Shown one piece after another: positions 1 to 5,815 of a DNA stretch of 40,271 bases; position 1 is the stretch's first letter, and every line of letters starts with the position of its first letter. Under the pieces are notes generated by a model. The model saw nothing but the letters and a program-made list of their open reading frames with translations, did not search any database and was not told where the DNA came from. The translations under genes were made by a program, and so were the position numbers. Origin of the DNA: Gammaproteobacteria bacterium (GTDB taxonomy: Bacteria > Pseudomonadota > Gammaproteobacteria > JASBUN01); NCBI GenBank assembly GCA_030147845.1, contig JASBUN010000048.1:1-40271 (forward strand). Reading direction: 5' to 3'.

Positions 1-131
1 TCGGGCTTCCTTCAGACATCCCCTCACGGGTTTGCCCTTGCCGTCGGCTAGTAGTTATGATTGATCCATGATGAATCAATTTAGGTTCTCCTACAGGGGA
101 CTTGTACCCCATAAGTTCATGCCCATGCTGG

Positions 132-219
132 GCGTACACAAACCCATCAACTCGGACAGCAAAAAGCGTCGCTCGTTCCTCGCTCTGCTTTTTGCTGCCG
201 ATTATGGGGGGCGTTATGC
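132..219 (+). other. attC-like recombination site (degenerate first core)
   Basis: A perfect 11-bp inverted repeat, CAGCAAAAAGC (157-167) and GCTTTTTGCTG (187-197), encloses a 19-nt loop. The pairing continues imperfectly outward (CCCAT...CGG against CCG...ATGGG). The right end carries GTTATGC at 213-219, which fits the R' consensus GTTRRRY. The matching left core at about 132-138 (GCGTACA) is a poor match to RYYYAAC. Reading: the attC of a cassette whose gene lies to the left or has been lost. Confidence 0.55.
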
Positions 220-226
220 CGCCGGG

Positions 227-254
227 TTGACATACCATATAACGTATATATACT
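227..254 (+). promoter_or_regulatory. promoter and overlapping inverted repeat of first toxin-antitoxin pair
   Basis: TTGACA at 227-232 and TATACT at 249-254 are separated by 16 nt, giving a near-consensus sigma-70 promoter just ahead of the toxin gene. An inverted repeat, CATACC (231-236) and GGTATG (261-266), starts within the -35 box and ends on the toxin start codon. It is a plausible autoregulatory operator for the antitoxin, although binding is inferred. Confidence 0.55.
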
Positions 255-263
255 AATTAAGGT

Positions 264-545
264 ATGTGGGAGATATACGAGCACAGGAAGGCTGTAAAGC
301 AGCTTGCATCGCTGCCAATTGACGTGCTTAAACGATATGAAAAATGGAAAGATATCATATTGATAAGTGGCCCTGATGGGTTGAAACAAATCAGAGGATT
401 TAGGGATGAAGCGCTTCGTGGCGAATGGAAAGAGCATCGTTCATCCCGTCTAAGCATTCAGTATCGTGTCATCTACAAAATCGAGAAGGATCTTGTTTTA
501 GTTCAAGTGGTTAACGTGACTCCGCACGATTATCGCAGGAAGTAA
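264..545 (+). CDS. RelE/HigB-type toxin
   Basis: A 93-aa basic protein of the RelE/ParE superfamily, expected to be a ribosome-dependent mRNA interferase. It has the usual layout: an N-terminal helical part, then a central stretch (ending GFRDEALRGEW), an SIQYRVIYKIEKD strand pair, and a C-terminal VNVTPHDYRRK. Length is normal for the family. The stop codon is followed after one base by the start of an XRE-type antitoxin, so the two are co-transcribed with the toxin first, as in HigBA-type modules. The start chosen (264) has only a weak AAGG just upstream, so translation may be nearly leaderless. Function is assigned by family resemblance and gene pairing; the exact subfamily is uncertain. 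Confidence 0.8.
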   Translation: MWEIYEHRKAVKQLASLPIDVLKRYEKWKDIILISGPDGLKQIRGFRDEALRGEWKEHRSSRLSIQYRVIYKIEKDLVLVQVVNVTPHDYRRK

Positions 546-546
546 G

Positions 547-807
547 ATGAAAGATTATCGAAAAGCAAAGAAGTTGGTGGATGTCTCTGTCGGGGAGTCG
601 GTTCGGATTCTTCGTGAATTACAGGAAATGAGTCAGAACGAGCTTTCTGAGTTAACGGGTATTCCGCAATCCACGATTTCTGCCATTGAAAATGATCGGG
701 TCAATCTGGGCGTGGAGCGGGCCAAGATTCTTGCCAGGGCGCTTAAGTGTCATCCCGCAGTTCTCGTCTTTCCTGGTTGGGATGTCCGTCAGGAGTCTGC
801 GGCATAA
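547..807 (+). CDS. XRE-family antitoxin
   Basis: An 86-aa protein with a helix-turn-helix at about residues 20-60 (RELQEMSQNELSELTGIP, then STISAIENDRVNLG). It is expected to neutralise the toxin encoded just upstream and to repress their shared promoter. The gene starts one base after the toxin stop. Its TAA stop (805-807) lies within the first core of the attC site at 802-861, a layout characteristic of integron cassettes. Confidence 0.82.
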   Translation: MKDYRKAKKLVDVSVGESVRILRELQEMSQNELSELTGIPQSTISAIENDRVNLGVERAKILARALKCHPAVLVFPGWDVRQESAA

Positions 808-861
808 CCAATCATTCGAGCCGACGCTAAAAATCAGCGCGGCCCAATTCAATCGTTATAC
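802..861 (+). other. attC recombination site (60 bp)
   Basis: The site starts with GCATAAC (802-808) and ends with the matching core GTTATAC (855-861). Its inner arms AGCCGACGC and GCGCGGC flank a short central loop, and ATTCA/AATTCAA lie outside them. Size and arm sequence closely resemble the classical 60-bp attC of aminoglycoside-resistance cassettes. Recombination would be expected between G855 and T856, making the next cassette begin at 856. Confidence 0.85.
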
Positions 862-883
862 TGCCGACCACAACTTGTAACCC

Positions 884-900
884 GTAACGTTATACGTTAC
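884..900. promoter_or_regulatory. palindromic operator upstream of higBA
   Basis: GTAACGT (884-890) and ACGTTAC (894-900) form a perfect 7-bp inverted repeat around TAT, ending 10 bp before the toxin start codon. It is the likely autoregulatory site of the HigA-type antitoxin. Binding is inferred. Confidence 0.55.
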
Positions 901-910
901 AGTTCATTTC

Positions 911-1189
911 ATGATAAGGAACTTCAAGCACAAAGGTCTTGAAAAGTTCTTCCTAAAAGGAATCGAATCAGGAATTCAGGCCAAACATGCCGCCCGAGTG
1001 AGGCTAATTCTGGGCCGGCTGAATGCTGCTACGAACCCAAAAGACATGGATCTTCCTGGGCTCAAATTACATGAGCTCAGCGGTCGCCGGAAGGGAACAT
1101 GGTCTGTTTGGGTTAGCGGCAACTGGCGTGTGACATTTCGTTTCGAGGGAATGGATGCGGAAGTTGTTAATTATGAAGATTATCATTGA
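911..1189 (+). CDS. higB: HigB-type mRNA interferase toxin
   Basis: A 92-aa protein matching the HigB/RelE family in length and pattern: it opens with IRNFKHKGLEKFF, has an LHELSGRRKGTWSVWVSGNWRV core region, and ends EVVNYEDYH. HigB toxins cleave mRNA on the ribosome. A HigA-type antitoxin follows after 6 bp on the same strand, so this is a complete toxin-first HigBA module. It sits in its own cassette, bounded on the left by the attC at 802-861. The pairing and the family-typical ending make the call firm. Confidence 0.88.
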   Translation: MIRNFKHKGLEKFFLKGIESGIQAKHAARVRLILGRLNAATNPKDMDLPGLKLHELSGRRKGTWSVWVSGNWRVTFRFEGMDAEVVNYEDYH

Positions 1190-1195
1190 GGTGTA

Positions 1196-1486
1196 ATGAT
1201 GAAGATGCACAATCCACCCCATCCCGGTGAAGTACTCAGGGAACTTTGCATCGATCCAATGGGGCTAAGTATTACTGAGGCTGCCGAAGCGCTTGGTGTT
1301 AGTAGAAAGACTTTGTCCGCTATTTTGAATGGTCACGCAGGCATTAGCCCTGAAATGGCAGTTCGTCTTTCTTTGGCGTTCGGAACGTCTTCCGAGAGTT
1401 GGCTGAATCAGCAATCGCAGTACGACTTATGGGAAGCCGAAAAAAAACGCAAATCCTTGAAGGTAAGGAAGCTATCAGCAGTATAA
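1196..1486 (+). CDS. higA: HigA-type antitoxin
   Basis: A 96-aa protein with the hallmark N-terminal [17 protein letters not shown] of HigA antitoxins, followed by a helix-turn-helix ([21 protein letters not shown], about residues 26-46). It binds and neutralises HigB and represses the operon, probably through the palindrome at 884-900. GAGG at 1188-1191 serves as ribosome-binding site; translation could begin at 1196 or at the second ATG (1199), where the spacing is better. The TAA stop lies inside the candidate attC core GTATAAC (1481-1487). Confidence 0.9.
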   Translation: MMKMHNPPHPGEVLRELCIDPMGLSITEAAEALGVSRKTLSAILNGHAGISPEMAVRLSLAFGTSSESWLNQQSQYDLWEAEKKRKSLKVRKLSAV

Positions 1487-1572
1487 CAACGGGGTCCACT
1501 TCAGCCAGCACGGTTCTCTCGCCTTAAATATAAGGCCAGTCCGACAGCTGATATTGATATTAGGCGTTACCA
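1481..1572 (+). other. candidate attC site
   Basis: GTATAAC (1481-1487) overlaps the higA stop codon exactly as the first core of the good attC overlaps its antitoxin stop. About 90 bp later TTAGGCGTTACC resembles an attC right end. Inside are TCAGC (1501-1505) with GCTGA (1547-1551), and a GCCTTA/TAAGGC hairpin at 1521-1536. The arms pair less well than at 802-861, and an alternative right core GTTAAAA exists near 1629. Confidence 0.4.
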
Positions 1573-1648
1573 GCGCGGATACGATGATAATGGAGAGGAT
1601 GCGTTCTTTCGCGCCGCTGATTTCGAGCGTTAAAAGGTAAAAACAAAT

Positions 1649-1906
1649 ATGACCGCGAAAGTCGAAATGTACGCCACCAGTTTTTGCAGACACTGCATGG
1701 ACGCCAGAGAGTTTATGCAAGCGAAGGGCATTGAATACGAGGAGTACCTACTAGATCTAATGCCGCTTGAAAAAAATGTGATGATCGAACGCTGCGGCCA
1801 GAAGTCTGTACCACAAATATTCATAAATGATCGCCATATTGGCGGCCTGAGTGATCTAAAAATGCTGGATAGCGTCGGTAAGCTGGACAAGCTACTCACC
1901 AGCTAA
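1649..1906 (+). CDS. glutaredoxin (GrxC-like) with CRHC active site
   Basis: An 85-aa protein with the single-domain glutaredoxin layout: MYATSFCRHCMDAREFM places the redox motif at residues 13-16, the cis-proline motif SVPQIFIN follows in the middle, then a glycine pair in IGGLSDL for glutathione contact. Glutaredoxins reduce disulfides or glutathione mixed disulfides in the cytoplasm. The motif is C-R-H-C rather than the usual C-P-Y-C, which would alter the thiol redox properties. It stands alone in what appears to be the third cassette, so it may be a mobile stress-response gene. It ends at 1906; the usual attC downstream was not identified. Confidence 0.85.
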   Translation: MTAKVEMYATSFCRHCMDAREFMQAKGIEYEEYLLDLMPLEKNVMIERCGQKSVPQIFINDRHIGGLSDLKMLDSVGKLDKLLTS

Positions 1907-2151
1907 ACAGGATTAAATATTAATAATCACTAGAGTCTTCCCCATTAATCACAACGGCCAACGGATGGCCCGTTACCCGCACTACTGCTACGACCACAGC
2001 AGGATGATCCCGATTTCATTTCGGCGCCCGATTCTCCCCGGCGTGCTCGAGTACACCTGCTGTAATCTGATCGAACATGAGATGGAAGCGCTGGCAGCAG
2101 TACATTGACATTGATATCTTGAAACGCCACGTGAAGGAGTTCAAAACCCGG

Positions 2152-2379
2152 TCAGAGGGCCGCGGCAACAGGCCCGGCAGGACGGGTAAGCCATGCAAGA
2201 GCGATGGTACTGACGACGGCGCCCAGATGAAGACCGGTCATGGCGTGAGCCAAGACTATGATGGCGGCATCGCCGTTGAACCGGTATGTAGGCGTCGACG
2301 CAACATTGGGTGCGATCGCTTCATCCTCAGCGCCAAAAAGAAGGCCGATTCCGAGTGAAATCCGGGCTGTACTGTGCAT
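2152..2379 (-). pseudogene. possible decayed membrane-protein fragment
   Basis: Positions 1907-2603 hold no convincing gene. On the minus strand, a 75-residue reading frame (2379 down to 2152) begins with ISLGIGLLFGAEDEAIAPN and has a hydrophobic stretch (AAIIVLAHAMTGLHLGAVV). It loosely recalls the C-terminal half of YagU/DUF1440-type inner-membrane proteins. It lacks the N-terminal part and has no good ribosome-binding site. I read it as a remnant at best; it could be chance. A hairpin TCCGCC/GGCGGA lies at 2393-2411. Confidence 0.22.
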
Positions 2380-2603
2380 GATATACTGAAATTCCGCCGC
2401 AGCGGGGCGGAGTCTGGGTGCAGGCGGGAATATGAATACAAGAAACCACCGCTATCACAAACCTACAACAACATGCACGGCCTGACTAAATAATTCACGG
2501 ATAATGCGCATGTCATGGCCAATGTCGGGACGCGTTGTGGTAAATGCGTTTTTCAACAGGCTCGTTAGCCTAACTATAAAACCGTTTATTGGAGGATTAC
2601 ATC

Positions 2604-3281
2604 ATGGCATTAAAAATCATTGGGGCGGGTATGGGCCGGACCGGCACCGCATCATTAAAGGTTGCGCTTGAATCACTCGGTGTTGGACGTTGCTATCATA
2701 TGAGCGAGGTTCTAAAAAATCCCAAGTGTACAGCCGACTGGGTCAGTGCAGCCGAAGGCACTGCTGATTGGGATAAAATATTCGATGATTATTCCGCCAC
2801 GGTCGATAATCCAGGGTGCAATTTTTGGAAGGAACTTTCAGACTATTATCCAGAAGCGAAAGTTATTCTAACCGTCCGTGACGCCAACAAATGGTTTGAT
2901 TCAACCAATGAAACCATTCACTCGGTCGAATTCGCGCGTTTCATCGAACATTCTCCGTTTGGTGTAATGATACAAAAAACCATTTGGGACAAGATGGACA
3001 ATCGCATGCAAGACCGGGAATACATGGTCGATTTTTTCACCAAGCGAACGTCAGAAATCATTGATTCGATCGCTGCCGAACGGCTACTGGTATATCAGGT
3101 CAGTGAGGGCTGGGAACCGCTGTGTAAGTTCCTCGGCGTTCAGATCCCGGACACGGAGTTTCCGCATATCAACAGCCGCGAGGAGACCAAGGAATTGCTG
3201 TCGAGCTTAATGGCTGCTAGCGGAGAGAAACTCAGCGAAGAGGCGATGGCGGCGGCAGGTCGTGAATTACACAGCCACTAA
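2604..3281 (+). CDS. sulfotransferase-family (P-loop) protein
   Basis: A 225-aa protein with a phosphosulfate-binding loop near the N-terminus (GAGMGRTGTASLKVAL, about residues 7-22) and a later VILTVRDANKWFDS motif, the 3'-phosphate-binding region of PAPS-dependent sulfotransferases. The small bacterial members of this group (often annotated sulfotransferase or P-loop NTPase) have mostly unknown substrates. The start at 2604 is chosen because GGAGGA (2591-2596) lies 7 nt upstream; a TTG at 2589 is in frame but includes the ribosome-binding site. The gene is AT-rich compared with genes to the right and borders the cassette region, so it may be transferred DNA. Its closeness to the sulfonate cluster may be coincidence. 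Confidence 0.75.
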   Translation: MALKIIGAGMGRTGTASLKVALESLGVGRCYHMSEVLKNPKCTADWVSAAEGTADWDKIFDDYSATVDNPGCNFWKELSDYYPEAKVILTVRDANKWFDSTNETIHSVEFARFIEHSPFGVMIQKTIWDKMDNRMQDREYMVDFFTKRTSEIIDSIAAERLLVYQVSEGWEPLCKFLGVQIPDTEFPHINSREETKELLSSLMAASGEKLSEEAMAAAGRELHSH

Positions 3282-3505
3282 TTCAACAGGCGATTCATAG
3301 AAACCAATTAAAATTAATTAGCTGGGCTTTCGTTTCGGGCCTAGGGCGTTCTTGCACGCGGTTCATAGTGACAGCCTGATACTTTTCGGCTTCATCACCG
3401 CACAGCGAGAACAGAAACCGTAGCCGACTTCGTTCGTACGTTCGCGGTGGCGTGGGCAAAAGGGCAGTACCCGACAAACACACGCCGGCCATCATCGTCG
3501 CTACC

Positions 3506-3772
3506 TTAGAACGCCAGTTGGCAGACTTGGCGTAATTGTTCGATGCAGGCTTGATGGTGGTAATACAAGTCCCAGACGTCGGATGCGGCGCGTCGGCTGA
3601 GTATATATTCCTGGCGATCCGCGGTCGCCGGTCCCCAAACCGAAGGCCCGGACTCCGGAAACATATCCAGACCCGCTAAGCCGGCGTCAATCAGCTGCTC
3701 CTTGGTCCCGACATAATGGGTATACGGGAATCCGCCAATGGTGGTGACCGACTGCGTAGCCTGGATACTCAT
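3506..3772 (-). CDS. small hypothetical protein at the end of the sulfonate gene run
   Basis: An 88-aa soluble protein with no recognisable family; it has aromatic patches (GGFPYTHYVGTKEQL, DVWDLYYHHQACIEQL) and no signal peptide. The start ATG (3772) is preceded by AAAGGGA at a suitable distance, which supports translation. It lies 84 bp after the ComC-like gene, on the same strand, so it may be the last gene of the operon. Function unknown. It could be spurious, but the ribosome-binding site and lack of a competing frame favour a real gene. Confidence 0.5.
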   Translation of the reverse strand: MSIQATQSVTTIGGFPYTHYVGTKEQLIDAGLAGLDMFPESGPSVWGPATADRQEYILSRRAASDVWDLYYHHQACIEQLRQVCQLAF

Positions 3773-3856
3773 TTGGTTGTCCCTTTCCTACTTCCTTGTT
3801 CGCTCCACCACTGTCGTGTTCCGCCCTGGATCAACACGCCAGCGGTATAATTTATA

Positions 3857-4867
3857 TCATGCGGTGGCTTGCGCCAAGCTAGCGATCTTGGCGTACAGCT
3901 CATCGGGAACCGCAATGCCATCCGCATGCGCCGCCGCTTCGTTGGCTACCCGCCGGTCGCCCGGCAAGCGCACACCCTCATCGGCCAACATGGCGCTGAT
4001 CAGGGTTTCGATACGCTCATCATAAACGTTCGCGCCCGCCAGTGCACCGGGGTCGATGACCAAAAATACCTGCCCGATACCCGGCTGATTGCCCTCGTCG
4101 ATAAAGAACGAATCCGCCTCGAAGCCGAAACGGGCGCCCGTTAGCGAGCAGCACAGCAATTCGACGATAAGCGCCAGCATGGCGCCCTTTACTCCGCCCG
4201 CCGGCGCCATGCTACCGGCCAACCCAGCCTGCGGATCGGTGGTGGCGCGGCCTTCCGGGTCGTAGGCCCAGCCTTCGGGAATGGTTCCGCCGCGTTGCGC
4301 CGCTACCATGATCTTGCCGCGCGCCACTTGTGACAGCGACAGATCGACCACTAACGGCTGCTTACCGGTACGCGGAAACGCCGCGGCAATGGGGTTGGTG
4401 CCAAATAGCGGCGTCTTACCGCCCCACGGCGCAATCGCCGCCGGCGAATTGCCGAACGCCAGGCCGACCAGCCCGGCCGCGGCCACCGGGCGCAGGTGCA
4501 GGGCCGTGGCGCCAAAGTGATTGCTGTTGGTTACGCCAGCCAGCGCCACACCGTGTTCGCGCGCGCGGCGAATGGCTTCGTCAACGGCCAGCGCACAGGC
4601 CGAAAACGCCATACCGTAATCAGCATCGATCAAGCAGGCAGCGCCGCGATCACGGACCACGCGCGCTTCGGCACCACCATTGGTACGGCCGTTCTTTAAA
4701 TGTGCGCAGTACAACGGCGTGCGTGAAACACCATGCGAAGCCAGACCCTGGCTATCAGCGCTGACCAGATGTTCGGCAGCCGCGCGCGCCATGGATTGGG
4801 ACGCGCCGGCATTGCGCAACGCCTCGGTAACCAGTTTGGTTAGCTCATCAATCGATAATTTGGACAT
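3857..4867 (-). CDS. comC: ComC-like (R)-sulfolactate / malate-type dehydrogenase
   Basis: A 336-aa member of the LDH2/MDH2 oxidoreductase family (ComC, AllD, malate/L-lactate dehydrogenases), which oxidise 2-hydroxyacids with NAD(P). Visible hallmarks are SHGVSRTPLY near residues 44-53, the catalytic-histidine segment TNSNHFGA (His117), then FGNSPAAIAPWGG and GTNPIAAAFP, and PAGGVKGAMLALIVELL near residue 230. In known sulfolactate degraders ComC interconverts sulfopyruvate and (R)-sulfolactate, the substrate of SuyAB. Here it is the penultimate gene of the run, 9 bp after the SlcC-like gene. Because the family also contains malate dehydrogenases, it could instead oxidise a malate-like intermediate such as sulfomalate. 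The family is clear; the exact substrate is inferred from context. Confidence 0.8.
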   Translation of the reverse strand: MSKLSIDELTKLVTEALRNAGASQSMARAAAEHLVSADSQGLASHGVSRTPLYCAHLKNGRTNGGAEARVVRDRGAACLIDADYGMAFSACALAVDEAIRRAREHGVALAGVTNSNHFGATALHLRPVAAAGLVGLAFGNSPAAIAPWGGKTPLFGTNPIAAAFPRTGKQPLVVDLSLSQVARGKIMVAAQRGGTIPEGWAYDPEGRATTDPQAGLAGSMAPAGGVKGAMLALIVELLCCSLTGARFGFEADSFFIDEGNQPGIGQVFLVIDPGALAGANVYDERIETLISAMLADEGVRLPGDRRVANEAAAHADGIAVPDELYAKIASLAQATA

Positions 4868-4876
4868 AATGTAAAC

Positions 4877-5797
4877 CTAGTGTGTAAAGAATTCTGCGAT
4901 ACGTTCGGCAATCATGCTGCTGACACGTTGATTGGATTCGACCGTTACGCCGGCAATGTGCGGCGTGAGAATCAGATTCGGTGCGCTTGCCAGCGGCGTT
5001 TTTGCCGGCAGCGGTTCGTTGGTGTAGACATCAAGGGCCGCGCCGCCCAGATGGCCGGACTCCAGCAACTCGGCCAGGGCGGTCTCGTCGACGATGCCGC
5101 CACGGGCGGTATTAACCAGCACCGCACCGCGTTTCATGGCCAGCAGGCGCTGACGCGAGAACAAGTTGCGTGTCTCATCGGTCAACGGTAAATGCAGCGA
5201 AACGACGTCGGCGCGTTCGAGCAGGGCGTCTAATCCGACCAGGTCGGCGCCGGTGTTAGGCGCACGCGCATCGACGTTGGGATCGGACGCCAGCACGCGC
5301 ATGCCGAGCGCTTGCGCAAGCCGCGCAGTCAACTGGCCAATGCCGCCATAACCGACCAAACCCAGCACTTTGCCACCCAACTCACAGCCCTGAGACAGCG
5401 CCGCGCGCGGCCATTCGCCGGCCGCCACCTGTGCCGACGAGCGATAGGCGCCGCGCAGCAAAACCATGGCTGTGCCGATGACGTACTCGGCTACGGCTTG
5501 CGCATTCGCACCGGTGGCCGGAATCACGTTGATGTTGCGCTCCTGACAAGCGGGCAAATCAATATTGTCCAGCCCGACGCCCAAACGACCGACCACGCGC
5601 AGTTGCGTTGCGTGCGCGAGCAAATCGCCGCGTACCTGGGTGCGATTGCGCACGATCAACGCGGCAGCCTGCGCCAACGCCGCATTCAGTTCGTCGGGGC
5701 GATCGACCAAACTCGGATCATACAAGGTATCAAATTCGCCCTTGAGATAATCCACCGCCTGGTCGTCCATAAATTCGCATATGACAATTTGTGCCAT
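4877..5797 (-). CDS. slcC: SlcC-like (S)-sulfolactate dehydrogenase, D-2-hydroxyacid dehydrogenase family
   Basis: A 306-aa NAD-dependent D-isomer-specific 2-hydroxyacid dehydrogenase (phosphoglycerate-dehydrogenase fold). The substrate-side motif is GRLGVGLDNID, the nucleotide-binding glycine motif is GLVGYGGIGQL, and the catalytic Arg, Glu and His lie in NTARGGIVDE, the Glu-containing NEPLP and LTPHIAG. In sulfolactate degraders SlcC oxidises (S)-sulfolactate to sulfopyruvate, and with a second dehydrogenase inverts the stereocentre for SuyAB. It is 18 bp downstream of the flavoprotein gene and 9 bp upstream of comC, so the three are clearly co-transcribed. The family is certain; the sulfolactate specificity rests on context with suyAB and comC. 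Confidence 0.8.
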   Translation of the reverse strand: MAQIVICEFMDDQAVDYLKGEFDTLYDPSLVDRPDELNAALAQAAALIVRNRTQVRGDLLAHATQLRVVGRLGVGLDNIDLPACQERNINVIPATGANAQAVAEYVIGTAMVLLRGAYRSSAQVAAGEWPRAALSQGCELGGKVLGLVGYGGIGQLTARLAQALGMRVLASDPNVDARAPNTGADLVGLDALLERADVVSLHLPLTDETRNLFSRQRLLAMKRGAVLVNTARGGIVDETALAELLESGHLGGAALDVYTNEPLPAKTPLASAPNLILTPHIAGVTVESNQRVSSMIAERIAEFFTH

Positions 5798-5815
5798 GGT
5801 TGTTGCCTACCTTTT

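Larger units (their letters stand above)
1..2603. mobile_element. probable integron gene-cassette stretch
   Basis: Small promoter-carrying cassettes on the plus strand (toxin-antitoxin pair, second toxin-antitoxin pair, glutaredoxin) are separated by attC-like sites at 132-219, 802-861 and perhaps 1481-1572. Toxin-antitoxin pairs are typical stabilising cargo of large cassette arrays. In both pairs the antitoxin stop codon lies inside the first core site of the following attC, which is the usual cassette layout. The stretch is more AT-rich than the rest of the window. No integrase gene or attI site is visible, so the integron platform would have to lie beyond the left edge, or these are cassettes separated from their platform. 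The right limit is uncertain. Confidence 0.6.

Noticed and set aside
1946..1980. Short hairpin AACGGCCA...TGGCCCGTT after glutaredoxin as an attC
   Set aside because: It is far shorter than the minimum attC length, although CACAAC and GTTACCC flank it.
2450..2575. Possible attC from CTACAAC to GTTGTGG or GTTAGCC ahead of the sulfotransferase gene
   Set aside because: Outer cores partly match, but the inner arms do not pair convincingly, so the right limit of the cassette region stays open.
2604..3281. Sulfotransferase as a member of the sulfonate pathway
   Set aside because: It is on the opposite strand, has different base composition and adds sulfate esters rather than handling C-sulfonates; adjacency alone is not enough.
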